64,000 nucleotides of DNA from Tumebacillus_A lipolyticus (GCF_042682745.1 NZ_JBHUIO010000005.1:310001-374000), one strand, 5' to 3'. Counted from the stretch's first letter, positions 16,411 to 25,396 are shown. Notes: generated from the sequence alone by a model not told the origin. Numbers and translations are program-made.

Positions 16411-17088
16411 CTATTCTACGCCCTGCTGTTCGCGCTTCGGATACGGCCTTGCCTCCACGCGGTAGATCGGCATGCCTCGCGACGAAAACTTCTCCTCGTA
16501 CTCGGTCATGATGTTGCCTTCCATCCACCTGCTGTTATGTAAGTCGAGCGTGATCGCCGACAGCTTCCAATCATCATCGGCCAGCTCGTTTAGCGAAAAC
16601 TCGAACAGGTCGCGATTGTCCGTCTTAAAGTGCACCGCACCGTCCGCTCGGAGCACAGAGCGGTAGGATTGCAAAAAGCTCCGATAGGTCAGCCTCCGCT
16701 TCGCATGGCGCGTCTTCGGCCATGGATCGGAGAAGTTGAGGTAGATGCGATGCACTTCACCCGCATCAAAAAAATCGATCAGTCGCGAGGCGTCCGCAGG
16801 CGTCAGGATCAAATTGTTCCCCACTTCCAACTCCGCCGCCTTCCTGCCGACTCGACCGAGCAGTTCGTGCTCAAGCTCGATCCCGACAAAGTTGATGTCA
16901 GGGTGCTGATGGGCAAGCGTCGAGATGAAGCGACCTCGTCCCGTGCCGATTTCGATATAGATCGGATTGTCATTGCCAAACAGCTCGTGCCAACGCCCTT
17001 TGTGCTTGCTCGGCAACTCCAAAATCCGCCCGGCCGCTTTGTGCATTTGGTATTGCTTGATTAGCTTTTCACGTCCCCGAATGCGCAT
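16411..17088 (-). CDS. trmB: tRNA (guanine-N7-)-methyltransferase
   Basis: This SAM-dependent enzyme makes m7G46 in the variable loop of tRNAs. The 225-residue protein has the SAM-binding IEIGTGRGRF (about 46-55), the acidic VGIELEHELLGR segment, NFSDPWPKTRHAKRRL, the TrmB signature for tRNA binding, and HFKTDNRDLFEFS. Length and motifs fit the family throughout. It is transcribed alone and divergently from the oxidoreductase operon. The identification rests on several signature motifs. Confidence 0.96.
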   Translation of the reverse strand: MRIRGREKLIKQYQMHKAAGRILELPSKHKGRWHELFGNDNPIYIEIGTGRGRFISTLAHQHPDINFVGIELEHELLGRVGRKAAELEVGNNLILTPADASRLIDFFDAGEVHRIYLNFSDPWPKTRHAKRRLTYRSFLQSYRSVLRADGAVHFKTDNRDLFEFSLNELADDDWKLSAITLDLHNSRWMEGNIMTEYEEKFSSRGMPIYRVEARPYPKREQQGVE

Positions 17089-17245
17089 GTGTTCGATCTC
17101 ACCTTTGTCTCTTTTTCTCGTTCTTCTGAATTATAGTGTGTACGTCTAGTCTGCGCAAGGAAGAGCGTTCAATTCTTATCTGCAGCTCGCATAGTTTCTA
17201 GAAGTTTTTGGCAACCCTAGAAGTTGTGGAGGTGTTTGAACTGCG

Positions 17246-17644
17246 ATGATCACAAGCTGGTATGGCTGGCCGCTCGATCGAGTTCTCGTCCTGTTCCTCG
17301 GTCTGTTGTATCTGATGATCTTTGTCCAAGTGACCCTGTTTCACTATCGGCAAAACTTTCGCCATTGGTCGATGTGGATTCCGGTGATCGCCACCCCGAT
17401 CGATGGATTGGCCCTCGTGACCTATTCGGTTGCTCGCACCGACTGGCTGGTCACGATCCTGACCTTGCTCTTGTCGCTATCTTTCTTCGCTGGGCTCTTC
17501 GGCTCGTACATGCATTTTCGCGGTGTCGGCGCGCGCGTCGGCGGCTACGAGACGCGCAACTTTCTGGTCGGTCCTCCCCTGATGCTGCCCGGGATGATCA
17601 CCGGATCGAGCTTGCTCGGGCTGATCGCGCTGTATTGGTCGTAA
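17246..17644 (+). CDS. Unknown four-helix membrane protein of the GMC module
   Basis: A 132-residue protein with four predicted membrane helices (about 10-30, 42-60, 66-86, 108-130) and a short charged loop GARVGGYETRNF. Not recognised. It has no CxxCH haem motif, but His residues (for example HYRQNFRHW) lie at membrane edges. It opens an operon with a gluconate-2-dehydrogenase subunit-3-like gene and a GMC flavoprotein, where a cytochrome c subunit is usually found, so it may anchor the complex or pass electrons to quinone (inference). GTGGAGGTG precedes the ATG. Confidence 0.75.
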   Translation: MITSWYGWPLDRVLVLFLGLLYLMIFVQVTLFHYRQNFRHWSMWIPVIATPIDGLALVTYSVARTDWLVTILTLLLSLSFFAGLFGSYMHFRGVGARVGGYETRNFLVGPPLMLPGMITGSSLLGLIALYWS

Positions 17645-17671
17645 GTTCGACAAACCGAAGGGAGTGAGACG

Positions 17672-18271
17672 GTGGATAACAGAACCAACTATCCGAACTA
17701 CGATGTGATGGACGAGCAGGCGCACTGGGACGCCCACACCCGCCAGATCGTGCAAAAGCGCTTGGCGACGCCTGGGAGCTTCGCCAAGCTGACGAGCGAG
17801 GAGGTCGACGCCATTCGGGCGATGGCCGCCTTGCTCGTCGATGATGGTCGGTCGTTTCTCCTCGATTACATCGTCGATCATTTTAACGCAAAGCTGATCA
17901 GCGACAGCGGGGAAGGCCAGCGCCAAGCGGGCGTGCCCGAGCTGCACGCGCTGCTCAAGCAAGGGCTTGCTGCGCTGGAAGCGCTGGCACAGAAGCGGAA
18001 TGCAAGCTCCTATCCAGCCCTCCGCCCCCAGTTGCAGCTCGAACTTCTGATGGAGCTTGAAGACGGCACAGTAAAGCTGATCGCTCCAAACGGCGACCAG
18101 ATCCCCGCCCGAGCTTTTTTTCAAAAGATGCTCACGGAGACGGTCAGCGCCTACTATTCACATCCAACCGTCTGGTCGGAGATCGGCTATGGTGGGCCTG
18201 CGTACCCGCGAGGATATGTGCGCAGCGAGCTAGGACTGACCGACCCTTGGGAGGCGAGAAAAGATGGATAA
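17672..18271 (+). CDS. Gluconate 2-dehydrogenase subunit 3 family protein
   Basis: A 199-residue protein matching the small-subunit family of membrane-bound gluconate-type dehydrogenases. FFQKMLTETVSAYYSHPTVW and the C-terminal GYGGPAYPRGYV are characteristic. The small subunit usually binds the flavoprotein and helps its maturation or export. No twin-arginine signal is apparent at the N-terminus. Translation starts at a GTG (17672) after AAGGGAGTGA, and the gene overlaps the flavoprotein gene by 8 bases, indicating translational coupling. Confidence 0.85.
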   Translation: MDNRTNYPNYDVMDEQAHWDAHTRQIVQKRLATPGSFAKLTSEEVDAIRAMAALLVDDGRSFLLDYIVDHFNAKLISDSGEGQRQAGVPELHALLKQGLAALEALAQKRNASSYPALRPQLQLELLMELEDGTVKLIAPNGDQIPARAFFQKMLTETVSAYYSHPTVWSEIGYGGPAYPRGYVRSELGLTDPWEARKDG

Positions 18272-19895
18272 TCAGCAAGCGCCTCAAACGGCAAGCTGCC
18301 ATTATGAGGGGCATCGCTTTTCAGACCTCGATCACCGCAAATACCCGGATGAGGCAGATGTGGTGATCGTCGGCGCCGGCGCGGCAGGTGGCGTGCTGGC
18401 GTACGAGCTCAGCCGAGCTGGCCTCCGCGTCGTCGTGATCGAAGCTGGCCCCTTTTGGAATTCGCAGTCAGACTTCGCTTCGGACGAGCTGTCGACACAG
18501 CGGCTCGGCTGGCAGGACACCCGCATCGTCGATGGGAGCGATCCCCTGCGGATGGGGCACAACAATTCGGGTCGCGGGGTCGGCGGAGGAACCACCCATT
18601 TCACCGGCGTCTTTTTGCGCTTTCACGAGAGCGATTTCCAGACGAAGACGGCAGACGGTGTCGGCGAGGATTGGCCGATTCGCTATGCGGACCTGGAGCC
18701 GTACTACAGCTATATCGAGCGCTCGATCGGCGTCTCCGGGCCCAAGCGGTTTCCGTGGGGGCCGTTCGCAGGGCCGTATCCGATGCCAGAGCGGGAGCCG
18801 ATCTCCGCCAATGCGGAAATGTTTCGCATCGGATGTGAGCGGTTGGGCATCAGCAGCACAATCGCGCCGCTGGCGATCAACTCCGCTCCCTTTGATGGGC
18901 GACCGCCCTGTATCAACCGCGGTTTTTGCAACCAGGGGTGCATGCCGAATGCAAAATATTCGGGCTTGGTGCATCACATCCCCAAAGCGATGGCAGCTGG
19001 TGCAGAAATTTTGACCGACTGCATGGTGACGCAGATCGAACTCGATGAGGCGGGAAAAGCGCAGAGCGTGATCTTCCACCACGAGGGAGTCGACTATCGC
19101 CAGCGGGCCAGGGTGATCATCCTGTCATCATTCGTGGTCGAAACGCCTCGTCTGCTCCTCGCTTCTGCCACCAAAGGGCATCGCGACGGGCTGGCCAACT
19201 CAAGCGGCACCGTCGGGAAGTACATCATGCCGCACTCTTCGCACGATGTGTACGGACGGTTCGAACAGGAGATTCGCCTGTACAAAGGAACGCCGGTGCT
19301 CGCGACCACGCAGGCGATGTATGCGACACAGCCTGATCGCGGCTTTCGGCGGGGCTATTCCCTGCACGCGCACGGTGCCCGCCCGGTGGCGATGAGCAAA
19401 GGGCTCGCCGTCGATGCTGGCGTGTGGGGCAAGCGGTTGCGGGAGACGATGATCGACTACAACCAGTATGGGCGCATCACGCTGGTCGGCGAGGTGTTGC
19501 CACAGGCGGACAACTGCGTGACCCTGACCGACCAGAAGGACAAATACGGCCTGCCGCTGCCCAAAGTGACCTTTTCCTACGGTGAAAATGACCGCAAGCT
19601 GATCGAGCACGCGGTGCAGACGATGAATCAGATCCTCATCGCAGCCGGCGGCAAACCGGAGTTTGTCATCCCTGACACCGCCCATCTGATGGGAGGCTGT
19701 CGGATGGGGAATGATCCGAACACCTCGGTCGTCAACAGCTGGTGTCGGTCGCACGACATCGACAATCTCTACATCTGCTCAGCCGCTTCCTTCGTCACCT
19801 CGGGCGGTGCCAACCCGACCAACACGGTGATGGCGCTCGCCGCCCGCACTTCCGCCTACCTGATCGAACAGTTTCGCGCCGGAGAGCATCCGTAG
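18264..19895 (+). CDS. GMC-family FAD-dependent dehydrogenase
   Basis: A 543-residue glucose-methanol-choline oxidoreductase that should oxidise a sugar, sugar acid or alcohol. The dinucleotide-binding motif VVIVGAGAAGGVLAYELSRA (about 33-52) and a GRGVGGGTTHFTG segment bind FAD. A CINRGFCNQGCMPNAK cysteine-rich segment matches the gluconate/sorbitol dehydrogenase branch. The C-terminal SAASFVTSGGANPTNT block holds the GMC signature, and HLMGGCRMG precedes it. Together with the two upstream genes it forms one transcription unit. Substrate cannot be read from sequence. Confidence 0.9.
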   Translation: MDNQQAPQTASCHYEGHRFSDLDHRKYPDEADVVIVGAGAAGGVLAYELSRAGLRVVVIEAGPFWNSQSDFASDELSTQRLGWQDTRIVDGSDPLRMGHNNSGRGVGGGTTHFTGVFLRFHESDFQTKTADGVGEDWPIRYADLEPYYSYIERSIGVSGPKRFPWGPFAGPYPMPEREPISANAEMFRIGCERLGISSTIAPLAINSAPFDGRPPCINRGFCNQGCMPNAKYSGLVHHIPKAMAAGAEILTDCMVTQIELDEAGKAQSVIFHHEGVDYRQRARVIILSSFVVETPRLLLASATKGHRDGLANSSGTVGKYIMPHSSHDVYGRFEQEIRLYKGTPVLATTQAMYATQPDRGFRRGYSLHAHGARPVAMSKGLAVDAGVWGKRLRETMIDYNQYGRITLVGEVLPQADNCVTLTDQKDKYGLPLPKVTFSYGENDRKLIEHAVQTMNQILIAAGGKPEFVIPDTAHLMGGCRMGNDPNTSVVNSWCRSHDIDNLYICSAASFVTSGGANPTNTVMALAARTSAYLIEQFRAGEHP

Positions 19896-19918
19896 GCAAG
19901 TCCCCCCCTGCAAAAGAC

Positions 19919-19952
19919 ACAAAACGGCAGGCCCCCCGCGGGAGCCTGCCGT
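19919..19952. terminator. Terminator between GMC operon and aldo/keto reductase
   Basis: CGGCAGGC/GCCTGCCG arms (19925-19932 and 19944-19951). TTTTG follows on the minus strand; the plus side lacks a good T run, so it serves mainly the reductase gene. Confidence 0.7.
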
Positions 19953-20004
19953 GACGTGTTGTTCACCTTTTCGTGCGGAGGGATTCACCCTCCTCACCGT
20001 GCGA

Positions 20005-20979
20005 TCAGGCGCGCTGTTGCGTCAAGATCGCTTCGATCTCCTCCAGATCGCCTGCGCTGAGCACAACATCGAGCGCCTTGACGTTCTCGACGACCTGCTC
20101 GGGGCGAGAAGCGCCGACGATCGCCGCCGAGACGTTCGGCTGCCGCAAAATCCAAGCGATCGCAAGCTGTGCCAGCGAGCACGCTTTGCGCTCTGCGACC
20201 GTCTGCAAACGCTCCACCTTCGCAAAGTTCTCCGCGGTGAAGAAGCGCTGAATCGTGCCTGAGACAGCCTTGTCTTCAACTGCTGCCCGCGAGCCTGCCG
20301 GATGTGCTTCACCCTGTTTGTACTTCCCGGTCAGCATCCCCTGTGCGAGCGGCGACCACACGACCTGTCCGACGCCTTCCCGCTCCGACAGCGGAATGAT
20401 CTCCGGCTCGATGTAGCGCTCAAGCATCGAGTATTGCGGCTGGTTGGACACGATGCGATCCAAGAGCAGTTTATCTGCTGTGTGCAGCGCGTCTGCGATC
20501 TGGGACGCCTTCCACTCCGAAACGCCCGCATAGAGGATCTTGCCCTGCGTGATCAGATCGTCGATCGCGCGCAGCGTTTCATCGAGCGGTGTCTCCTGAT
20601 CGTAGCGGTGACATTGCCACAGGTCGATATAGTCCACATTCAGCCGTTTGAGCGAGGCGTTGACCTGCTCGATGATATGTTTGCGCGACAGGCCGCGGTC
20701 GTTCGGACCTTCCCCCATCGGCCAAAACGCTTTGGTCGCCAACACGTAGGATTCGCGCGGGTATTTCGCCAGCGCTTTGCCGACCACCTTTTCCGCCTCT
20801 CCGCGGCGGTAGACGTTCGCCGTGTCAAAAAAGTTGATGCCGAGCTCATACGCCTGATCGATGCAAGCGGTCGCCGCCTGATCTTCCGTATAGCCGCCAT
20901 AGGTCAGCCACGAGCCGAGCGCGATCTCCGAAACTTTCAAGCCGGAGCGTCCCAACCGTCTGTATTTCATCTCTGTCAT
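20005..20979 (-). CDS. Aldo/keto reductase
   Basis: A 324-residue NADPH-dependent oxidoreductase with a TIM-barrel fold, of the potassium-channel-beta/YhdN-like branch. The catalytic tetrad can be seen: Asp and Tyr in FFDTANVYRRGEAE, Lys in VLATKAFW, and His in LWQCHRYD. The C-terminal SAAIVGASRPEQ segment binds the cofactor. I choose the ATG at 20979 because GGAGG stands 10 bases before it; the frame extends 10 codons further without one. Substrate unknown. Confidence 0.92.
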   Translation of the reverse strand: MTEMKYRRLGRSGLKVSEIALGSWLTYGGYTEDQAATACIDQAYELGINFFDTANVYRRGEAEKVVGKALAKYPRESYVLATKAFWPMGEGPNDRGLSRKHIIEQVNASLKRLNVDYIDLWQCHRYDQETPLDETLRAIDDLITQGKILYAGVSEWKASQIADALHTADKLLLDRIVSNQPQYSMLERYIEPEIIPLSEREGVGQVVWSPLAQGMLTGKYKQGEAHPAGSRAAVEDKAVSGTIQRFFTAENFAKVERLQTVAERKACSLAQLAIAWILRQPNVSAAIVGASRPEQVVENVKALDVVLSAGDLEEIEAILTQQRA

Positions 20980-21066
20980 CACAGAAGCACCTCCGATCGA
21001 TTCTCCCAAGCACCTTCGCCTCTCGTCGCCCTCATTCCTTCAGTCGACCGAATTCTGTAAGCTGGC

Positions 21067-21642
21067 TCACTCAATCTTCGCCCACAGCTCAGGCGGGTTG
21101 AGCGTATAGACGCCATTTTCCCGATACATGTAGTGGTTGATCACAAACTCGCGACGAATCGTGCAGTGATCTTCATGAAACTGCCTGATGTATTCGTCGA
21201 TCTCCCGCTCCGTGTATGAACGTCCAATTTCCAGCCCTTCTAACAGGTGTTCAAACACATAGAGCTTCTTCTTGCGCTGAGAGGGAATGGTTTTCAACCG
21301 CCCGCTTTGATCGAAGAAGTTTTGCACCACTTTCCCCCGCTCCCCATCGGTCGTCCGCTTCACTTGCTCCACCCTCCTCAAGATCGATTGCGACTTAAAG
21401 TGCAACTCCTTTTCCATCAGATGAAAATAGATCGTGTTCTTCTCCCGCACTCCCTTGACCAGCATCACGTTGCGCAGCACGTTCATGTGGTGCGTCACCG
21501 TCGCAGCTGTCAAACCGAGCTTCTCGGCGATCTCCCCACCGCTCAAAGAACCTGCTGCCAGCAGCATGACGATCTTCAAGCGGTTCACATCCCCGAGCGC
21601 TTTATGGAACTCCAACATTCTGCCAAGCTGCACGCCGCTCAC
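21067..21642 (-). CDS. ArsR-type regulator with DUF2087 domain
   Basis: A 191-residue transcription factor. The N-terminal winged helix (about 8-75; GEIAEKLGLTAATVTHHMNVL) is ArsR-like and lacks the metal-binding cysteine motif. The C-terminal part (KTIPSQRKKKLYVFEHLLEG, TYTEREIDEYIRQFHEDHCTIRREFV) is a DUF2087 domain. Related two-domain proteins occur across Bacillales with unknown ligands. The gene stands between the reductase and the MFS gene on the same strand, but each has its own start region. Confidence 0.88.
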   Translation of the reverse strand: MSGVQLGRMLEFHKALGDVNRLKIVMLLAAGSLSGGEIAEKLGLTAATVTHHMNVLRNVMLVKGVREKNTIYFHLMEKELHFKSQSILRRVEQVKRTTDGERGKVVQNFFDQSGRLKTIPSQRKKKLYVFEHLLEGLEIGRSYTEREIDEYIRQFHEDHCTIRREFVINHYMYRENGVYTLNPPELWAKIE

Positions 21643-21711
21643 CTACTTCGATGTATTTCTAATTAGACTATAATCAAAATAGATTCCCCCTGTCAACAGA
21701 AGCGGGGGAAT

Positions 21712-21741
21712 AAAAAAAGCCCGACTCCATCAGGAGCCGGA
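21712..21741 (-). terminator. Terminator after the MFS transporter
   Basis: CCGGCTCC/GGAGTCGG arms with a TGAT loop and a T7 run on the minus strand. The stem overlaps the end of the coding region. Confidence 0.8.
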
Positions 21742-23352
21742 CGGTTGTACGTTCGGATCGCGTTCCTCTTTCGGTTCCCGTTCGGGTTCCTTGTTCGAGG
21801 TGCGAAGTGGAATTTCTTTGAGCAAGAAGGTGATCAGCAGCGCGACGATCGAAAGCGAGAAGCCGACGACGAACACCGAGTCCAGCCCTGCCACCAGCGC
21901 CGTTTTCAGCGTGGCGATCAGCTGGTCGAATACCCCCTGCACAGGTGGAGCTAACGTCTCGCGAATCTGTGCCAGCTTGGGCGAATCGACCAACAGCTGC
22001 GGGTTCATCAGCGCTTGCGCTTTGTCGGCGAGCTCTGGACGAGCCAAGAACTGCTTGACTTCGGCCGGCAGCGTGCTGGTCAGCTCTTCCTGAATCCGCG
22101 AGTTCATCAGCGTGCCCATGATCGCAACGCCGACTGTGCCGCCGATCTGACGGAACAGCTGCACCGAAGAGGAGGTGACGCCGAGCAGGTTTTGCGGCGT
22201 CGCATTCTGCACCGCCAGCATCAAGATCGGCATCGAGAAGCCGAGTCCCGCCCCGACGATGATCATGTCGATCGACGCGACGAGGTTGGTCGTCTCTGTC
22301 GACATCAGCGTCAGCAGATACATGCCGATCACCAGCACGACGCCGCCGAGCAGCGCCGGCCACTTGTAGCGGCCTGTGCGGCTGGTCAGCTGTCCGGAGA
22401 TGGCGGAGCAGGCGACCATCGAGATCATCATCGGCATCGTGACCAGACCGGATGCGGTCGCCGACGTTCCGACCACGCCTTGCACGAACAGCGGAATGTA
22501 CATGATCGAGCCGAACATCGCCACCCCGGTCAGGAAGCCGATCATGTTCGACACAACAAAAATTCCGTTTTTAAACAGCGACATCGGCAGCACAGGTTGC
22601 TCCGCGCGAATTTCCGCCCAGATGAACAGAAGCAGTGCAGCCGCGGCGACACCAAACAAGGTGATGATCATGCCCGAATCCCACGCATATTTTGATCCGC
22701 CCCATGAAAAGGCGAGCAGGAGCGGGACGAGGAACGCCGTCACCAAGATCGCGCCCAGATAGTCGATGCGACCGCCAGAGCGCCCTGCCACTTTCGGGAA
22801 CAGACGCCAGATCAACAGGAAGGCGATCACGCCGATCGGCAGGTTGACCCAGAACACCCATTTCCACTCGGCGTTGTCAACAATATAGCCGCCCAAGAAC
22901 GGCCCGATCACCGCCGACATGCCAAAGACCGCCCCGAGCAGCCCCTGCCACTTGCCCCGTTCCCGCGGTGGGAACAGGTCGCCGACAGCCGAAAATGCGG
23001 TCGACATGATAAAACCGCCGCCGAGCCCTTGCAGACCGCGATAGATGATCATCTGCACGATCGTCTGCGAAGTTCCGGTCAAAAAGGCGCCGATCATAAA
23101 CAGCAACAGACCGAACAGGATGAACGGTTTACGCCCATACATGTCGGACAGCTTGCCTACCAGAAGACCGGTCACGCTCGAAGTTAGCATATAGATGGTG
23201 AATACCCAAGAATAATACTCCATGCCGCCCAGCTCCGCGATGATGCGCGGAAGTGCGGTCCCGACGATCGTCTGGTTGAGCGATGCGAACAACATGCTGG
23301 CCATGATGGCGAGCATGATCATCGTCTTTGTGCGTTTATCTAGTTCTTCCAT
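21730..23352 (-). CDS. EmrB/QacA-type 14-helix MFS drug exporter
   Basis: A 540-residue proton-driven multidrug exporter of the DHA2 family. Fourteen hydrophobic segments are evident, with the motif-A segment GKLSDMYGRKPFI after helix 2, and motif C GMSAVIGPFLGG in helix 5. It overlaps the MarR gene upstream by 17 bases, so the two are co-transcribed, and the MarR protein probably represses the pair until a toxic ligand binds. The C-terminus is charged. Confidence 0.93.
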   Translation of the reverse strand: MEELDKRTKTMIMLAIMASMLFASLNQTIVGTALPRIIAELGGMEYYSWVFTIYMLTSSVTGLLVGKLSDMYGRKPFILFGLLLFMIGAFLTGTSQTIVQMIIYRGLQGLGGGFIMSTAFSAVGDLFPPRERGKWQGLLGAVFGMSAVIGPFLGGYIVDNAEWKWVFWVNLPIGVIAFLLIWRLFPKVAGRSGGRIDYLGAILVTAFLVPLLLAFSWGGSKYAWDSGMIITLFGVAAAALLLFIWAEIRAEQPVLPMSLFKNGIFVVSNMIGFLTGVAMFGSIMYIPLFVQGVVGTSATASGLVTMPMMISMVACSAISGQLTSRTGRYKWPALLGGVVLVIGMYLLTLMSTETTNLVASIDMIIVGAGLGFSMPILMLAVQNATPQNLLGVTSSSVQLFRQIGGTVGVAIMGTLMNSRIQEELTSTLPAEVKQFLARPELADKAQALMNPQLLVDSPKLAQIRETLAPPVQGVFDQLIATLKTALVAGLDSVFVVGFSLSIVALLITFLLKEIPLRTSNKEPEREPKEERDPNVQPSGS

Positions 23353-23770
23353 AGTCTCCCTCCCCGAGCATTTCAGTCACTTTATTTAAGATCCGATTCA
23401 AATCACGAAGATCGTCTTCCGTTAGTGTGCCAAAATACTTTGCAAACAACCGCCGCCGAATGCCCTTGATCTCCGTGAGCAATTCCCGCCCCTGATCGGT
23501 GATCGAAAGCATCACCACACGGCGATCCCGCTCCGAGCGCTCCCGATTCAACAGACCTGCCTTGAGCAGCCGATCGGACAGCAACGTCACCGCGCCGACC
23601 GTCACGTACAACATCTCGGCCACTTCTGATACTTTGCTCGAACCGTTGCGCTCCAACGCCTCCAGCACCTGAATCTGGGGACCGGTCACATCCCGTTTGA
23701 GCTCATGTCGATATTCGGCGATCAGCTTGCGAAATATCGTGACAAACTGTGTTTCGATCTCCTCGCGCAC
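23336..23770 (-). CDS. MarR-family transcriptional regulator
   Basis: A 144-residue winged-helix regulator. The recognition region KVSEVAEMLYVTVGAVTLLS and the wing RERSERDRRVVMLSITDQG match MarR proteins. It is the first gene of a two-gene operon with the DHA2 exporter, the usual arrangement for a ligand-responsive repressor of its own operon (inference from context). The region upstream up to the haemoglobin gene (157 bases) should hold the operator, but I could not single one out. Confidence 0.92.
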   Translation of the reverse strand: MREEIETQFVTIFRKLIAEYRHELKRDVTGPQIQVLEALERNGSSKVSEVAEMLYVTVGAVTLLSDRLLKAGLLNRERSERDRRVVMLSITDQGRELLTEIKGIRRRLFAKYFGTLTEDDLRDLNRILNKVTEMLGEGDYGRTR

Positions 23771-23926
23771 CGTGCAACTCCTCCCCCTCGCAATATCATA
23801 TAGTCCCTAAATGTTTTAGTCAATCAAATATTTGATACCAGAAACAGTATCCTGCTCCTCCACATCTTCCCCTTTGCTCTATGCTAAAATGTAGGATGAT
23901 ACGCGTTGTGAAAGGAGCATTCCGAC

Positions 23927-24316
23927 ATGTTGGACGATCCGCAAAAGAGTGTCTACGAACTGATCGGCGGCGGTGAAACGATCCGCCGACTGGTCGATGC
24001 GTTCTACAGACGAGTTGGCGAGCACCCAGGTCTTAAACCGCTGTTCCCAGCCGATCTCACCGAGACGGCAGACAAGCAATACCTCTTCCTCACCCAATTT
24101 TTTGGCGGGCCTCCCCTGTACTCCCAGCAATATGGGCACCCGATGCTCCGCGCGCGCCACCTGCCGTTCCCGATCACGCCGGAGCGAGCGAAAGAGTGGC
24201 TCGGCTGCATGCGGGAAGCGATGGATGAGATCGGGCTCAGCGGCCCGATCGCCGACCATATGTATGAACGGTTCATCCAGACAGCCCACCATATGGTCAA
24301 CAAAGCTGAGAGCTGA
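23927..24316 (+). CDS. Group II truncated haemoglobin
   Basis: A 129-residue 2-on-2 haemoglobin of the trHbO/YjbI type. The haem-ligand histidine is the one in HPMLRARHLPF, with the FYRRVGEHP B-helix tyrosine region, the LFP CD turn and QYLFLTQFFGGP in helix E. The trHbO proteins bind O2 or NO and protect against oxidative or nitrosative stress. AAAGGAGC precedes the ATG. Transcribed alone. Confidence 0.94.
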   Translation: MLDDPQKSVYELIGGGETIRRLVDAFYRRVGEHPGLKPLFPADLTETADKQYLFLTQFFGGPPLYSQQYGHPMLRARHLPFPITPERAKEWLGCMREAMDEIGLSGPIADHMYERFIQTAHHMVNKAES

Positions 24317-24325
24317 ACCTCAGCA

Positions 24326-24366
24326 AAAAGGGAACCGATCGGACGATCAGTTCCCTTCTTCTTTTC
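24326..24366. terminator. Bidirectional terminator between haemoglobin and Arc-like gene
   Basis: GGGAACCGATC (24330-24340) pairs with GATCAGTTCCC (24345-24355), with T tracts on both strands. It overlaps the stop of the Arc-like gene. Confidence 0.8.
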
Positions 24367-24511
24367 TCGTGCGGCCTGCTTTTTTCACAGCTTCCCGCAG
24401 CAGAAACTCGATATGGCTGTTCACGCTTCGAAACTCGTCGTTCGCCCAGTGTTCCAGCGCCTCATAGAGCTTGGGGTCAAGGCGGAGCGGAAACTGTTTT
24501 TTCTTCGCCAT
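24347..24511 (-). CDS. Arc-like ribbon-helix-helix protein (54 aa)
   Basis: A 54-residue protein. The N-terminal KKQFPLRLDPKLYEAL strand and the following helices match the ribbon-helix-helix Arc/MetJ fold, with SVNSHIEFLLREA as the second helix. It starts 12 bases after the SPFH gene stop, so the two are co-transcribed. Such small proteins behind an SPFH gene are a recurrent Bacillales pair, often labelled HicB-like antitoxin, though no toxin is present here. It may regulate the operon or bind the SPFH protein (inference). Confidence 0.85.
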   Translation of the reverse strand: MAKKKQFPLRLDPKLYEALEHWANDEFRSVNSHIEFLLREAVKKAGRTRKEEGN

Positions 24512-24523
24512 TGTCGGCGGGCC

Positions 24524-25396
24524 TTAGTAGATCGACCCCGCGTTGACGATCGGCTGAGACGGCTTTTCGGAGACGATCGCCACCATCAGGTTGTTGATCA
24601 TCGCCGCTTTTCGCTCTTCATCAAGTTCGATGACCCCATCCGCCTTCAGCTTTTCGATCGCCATCTGAACCATTCCGACCGCCCCTTCGACGATCGTCTG
24701 ACGCGCTGCCACGATCGCAGCCGCCTGTTGACGCTGTAACATCGCACCGGCGATCTCTGGCGAATAGGCCAGATGAGTCAGCCGCGCTTCCATCACTTCG
24801 ACGCCGGCCACCGCCAGGCGCGCTTGCAGATCGCGTTGGAGCTCGACCGCCACCTCTTCGGTGTTGCCGCGCAGCGAGGTGGCGTCCGCATCGTGATTGT
24901 CATACGGGTATTGGCTGGCGATGTGGCGCAGTGCCGTCTCGCTTTGAATTTCGACAAACTGCATGTATTGATCCACTTCGAACAGCGCCTTGGCCGAGTC
25001 GGTCACCTTGAAGACGATCACCGCGGCGATCTCGATCGGGTTGCCCGCCACATCGTTCACTTTTAACTGCTTGGAGTTGAAGTTGCGCACCTTCAGCGAC
25101 ACTTGCGGCTTCGAGGTGAACGGCACCGTCCACCAGAAGCCCGGCTTGCGAACAGAGCCGAGATAGCGACCGAAAAACACGATCGCTTTCGCCTGGTTCG
25201 GCTGGACGACGAAAACTCCGGTCGACACTACCAATCCGACGACCATCGCCACCACGCCTAAGAGCACAAGCGCTCCGTTGGCGACCTCATCATCCTCCAA
25301 TCCGCTGAACACTCCGTAGATTCCCCCCACAATCAATGCGAGCGAAAGCAACAGCCCGAGGAAACCGTTCATCCCCATCGTCTTTTTCTCTTGCAT
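24524..25396 (-). CDS. SPFH/Band 7 membrane scaffold protein
   Basis: A 290-residue stomatin/prohibitin-superfamily protein. Two N-terminal membrane helices (about 10-30 and 42-65) lead into an SPFH domain starting VVQPNQAKAIVFFGRYLGSV and containing LKVRNFNSKQLKVND. The C-terminal part has the helical AGAMLQRQQAAAIVAARQ segment that drives oligomers. Such proteins organise membrane microdomains and often hold proteases or fusion machinery. No NfeD partner is adjacent; instead an Arc-like gene follows directly. Confidence 0.92.
   Translation of the reverse strand: MQEKKTMGMNGFLGLLLSLALIVGGIYGVFSGLEDDEVANGALVLLGVVAMVVGLVVSTGVFVVQPNQAKAIVFFGRYLGSVRKPGFWWTVPFTSKPQVSLKVRNFNSKQLKVNDVAGNPIEIAAVIVFKVTDSAKALFEVDQYMQFVEIQSETALRHIASQYPYDNHDADATSLRGNTEEVAVELQRDLQARLAVAGVEVMEARLTHLAYSPEIAGAMLQRQQAAAIVAARQTIVEGAVGMVQMAIEKLKADGVIELDEERKAAMINNLMVAIVSEKPSQPIVNAGSIY

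Noticed and set aside
24347..24511. The Arc-like gene considered as half of a toxin-antitoxin pair
   Set aside because: No toxin gene is adjacent. The upstream partner is an SPFH protein and the other side is a terminator.
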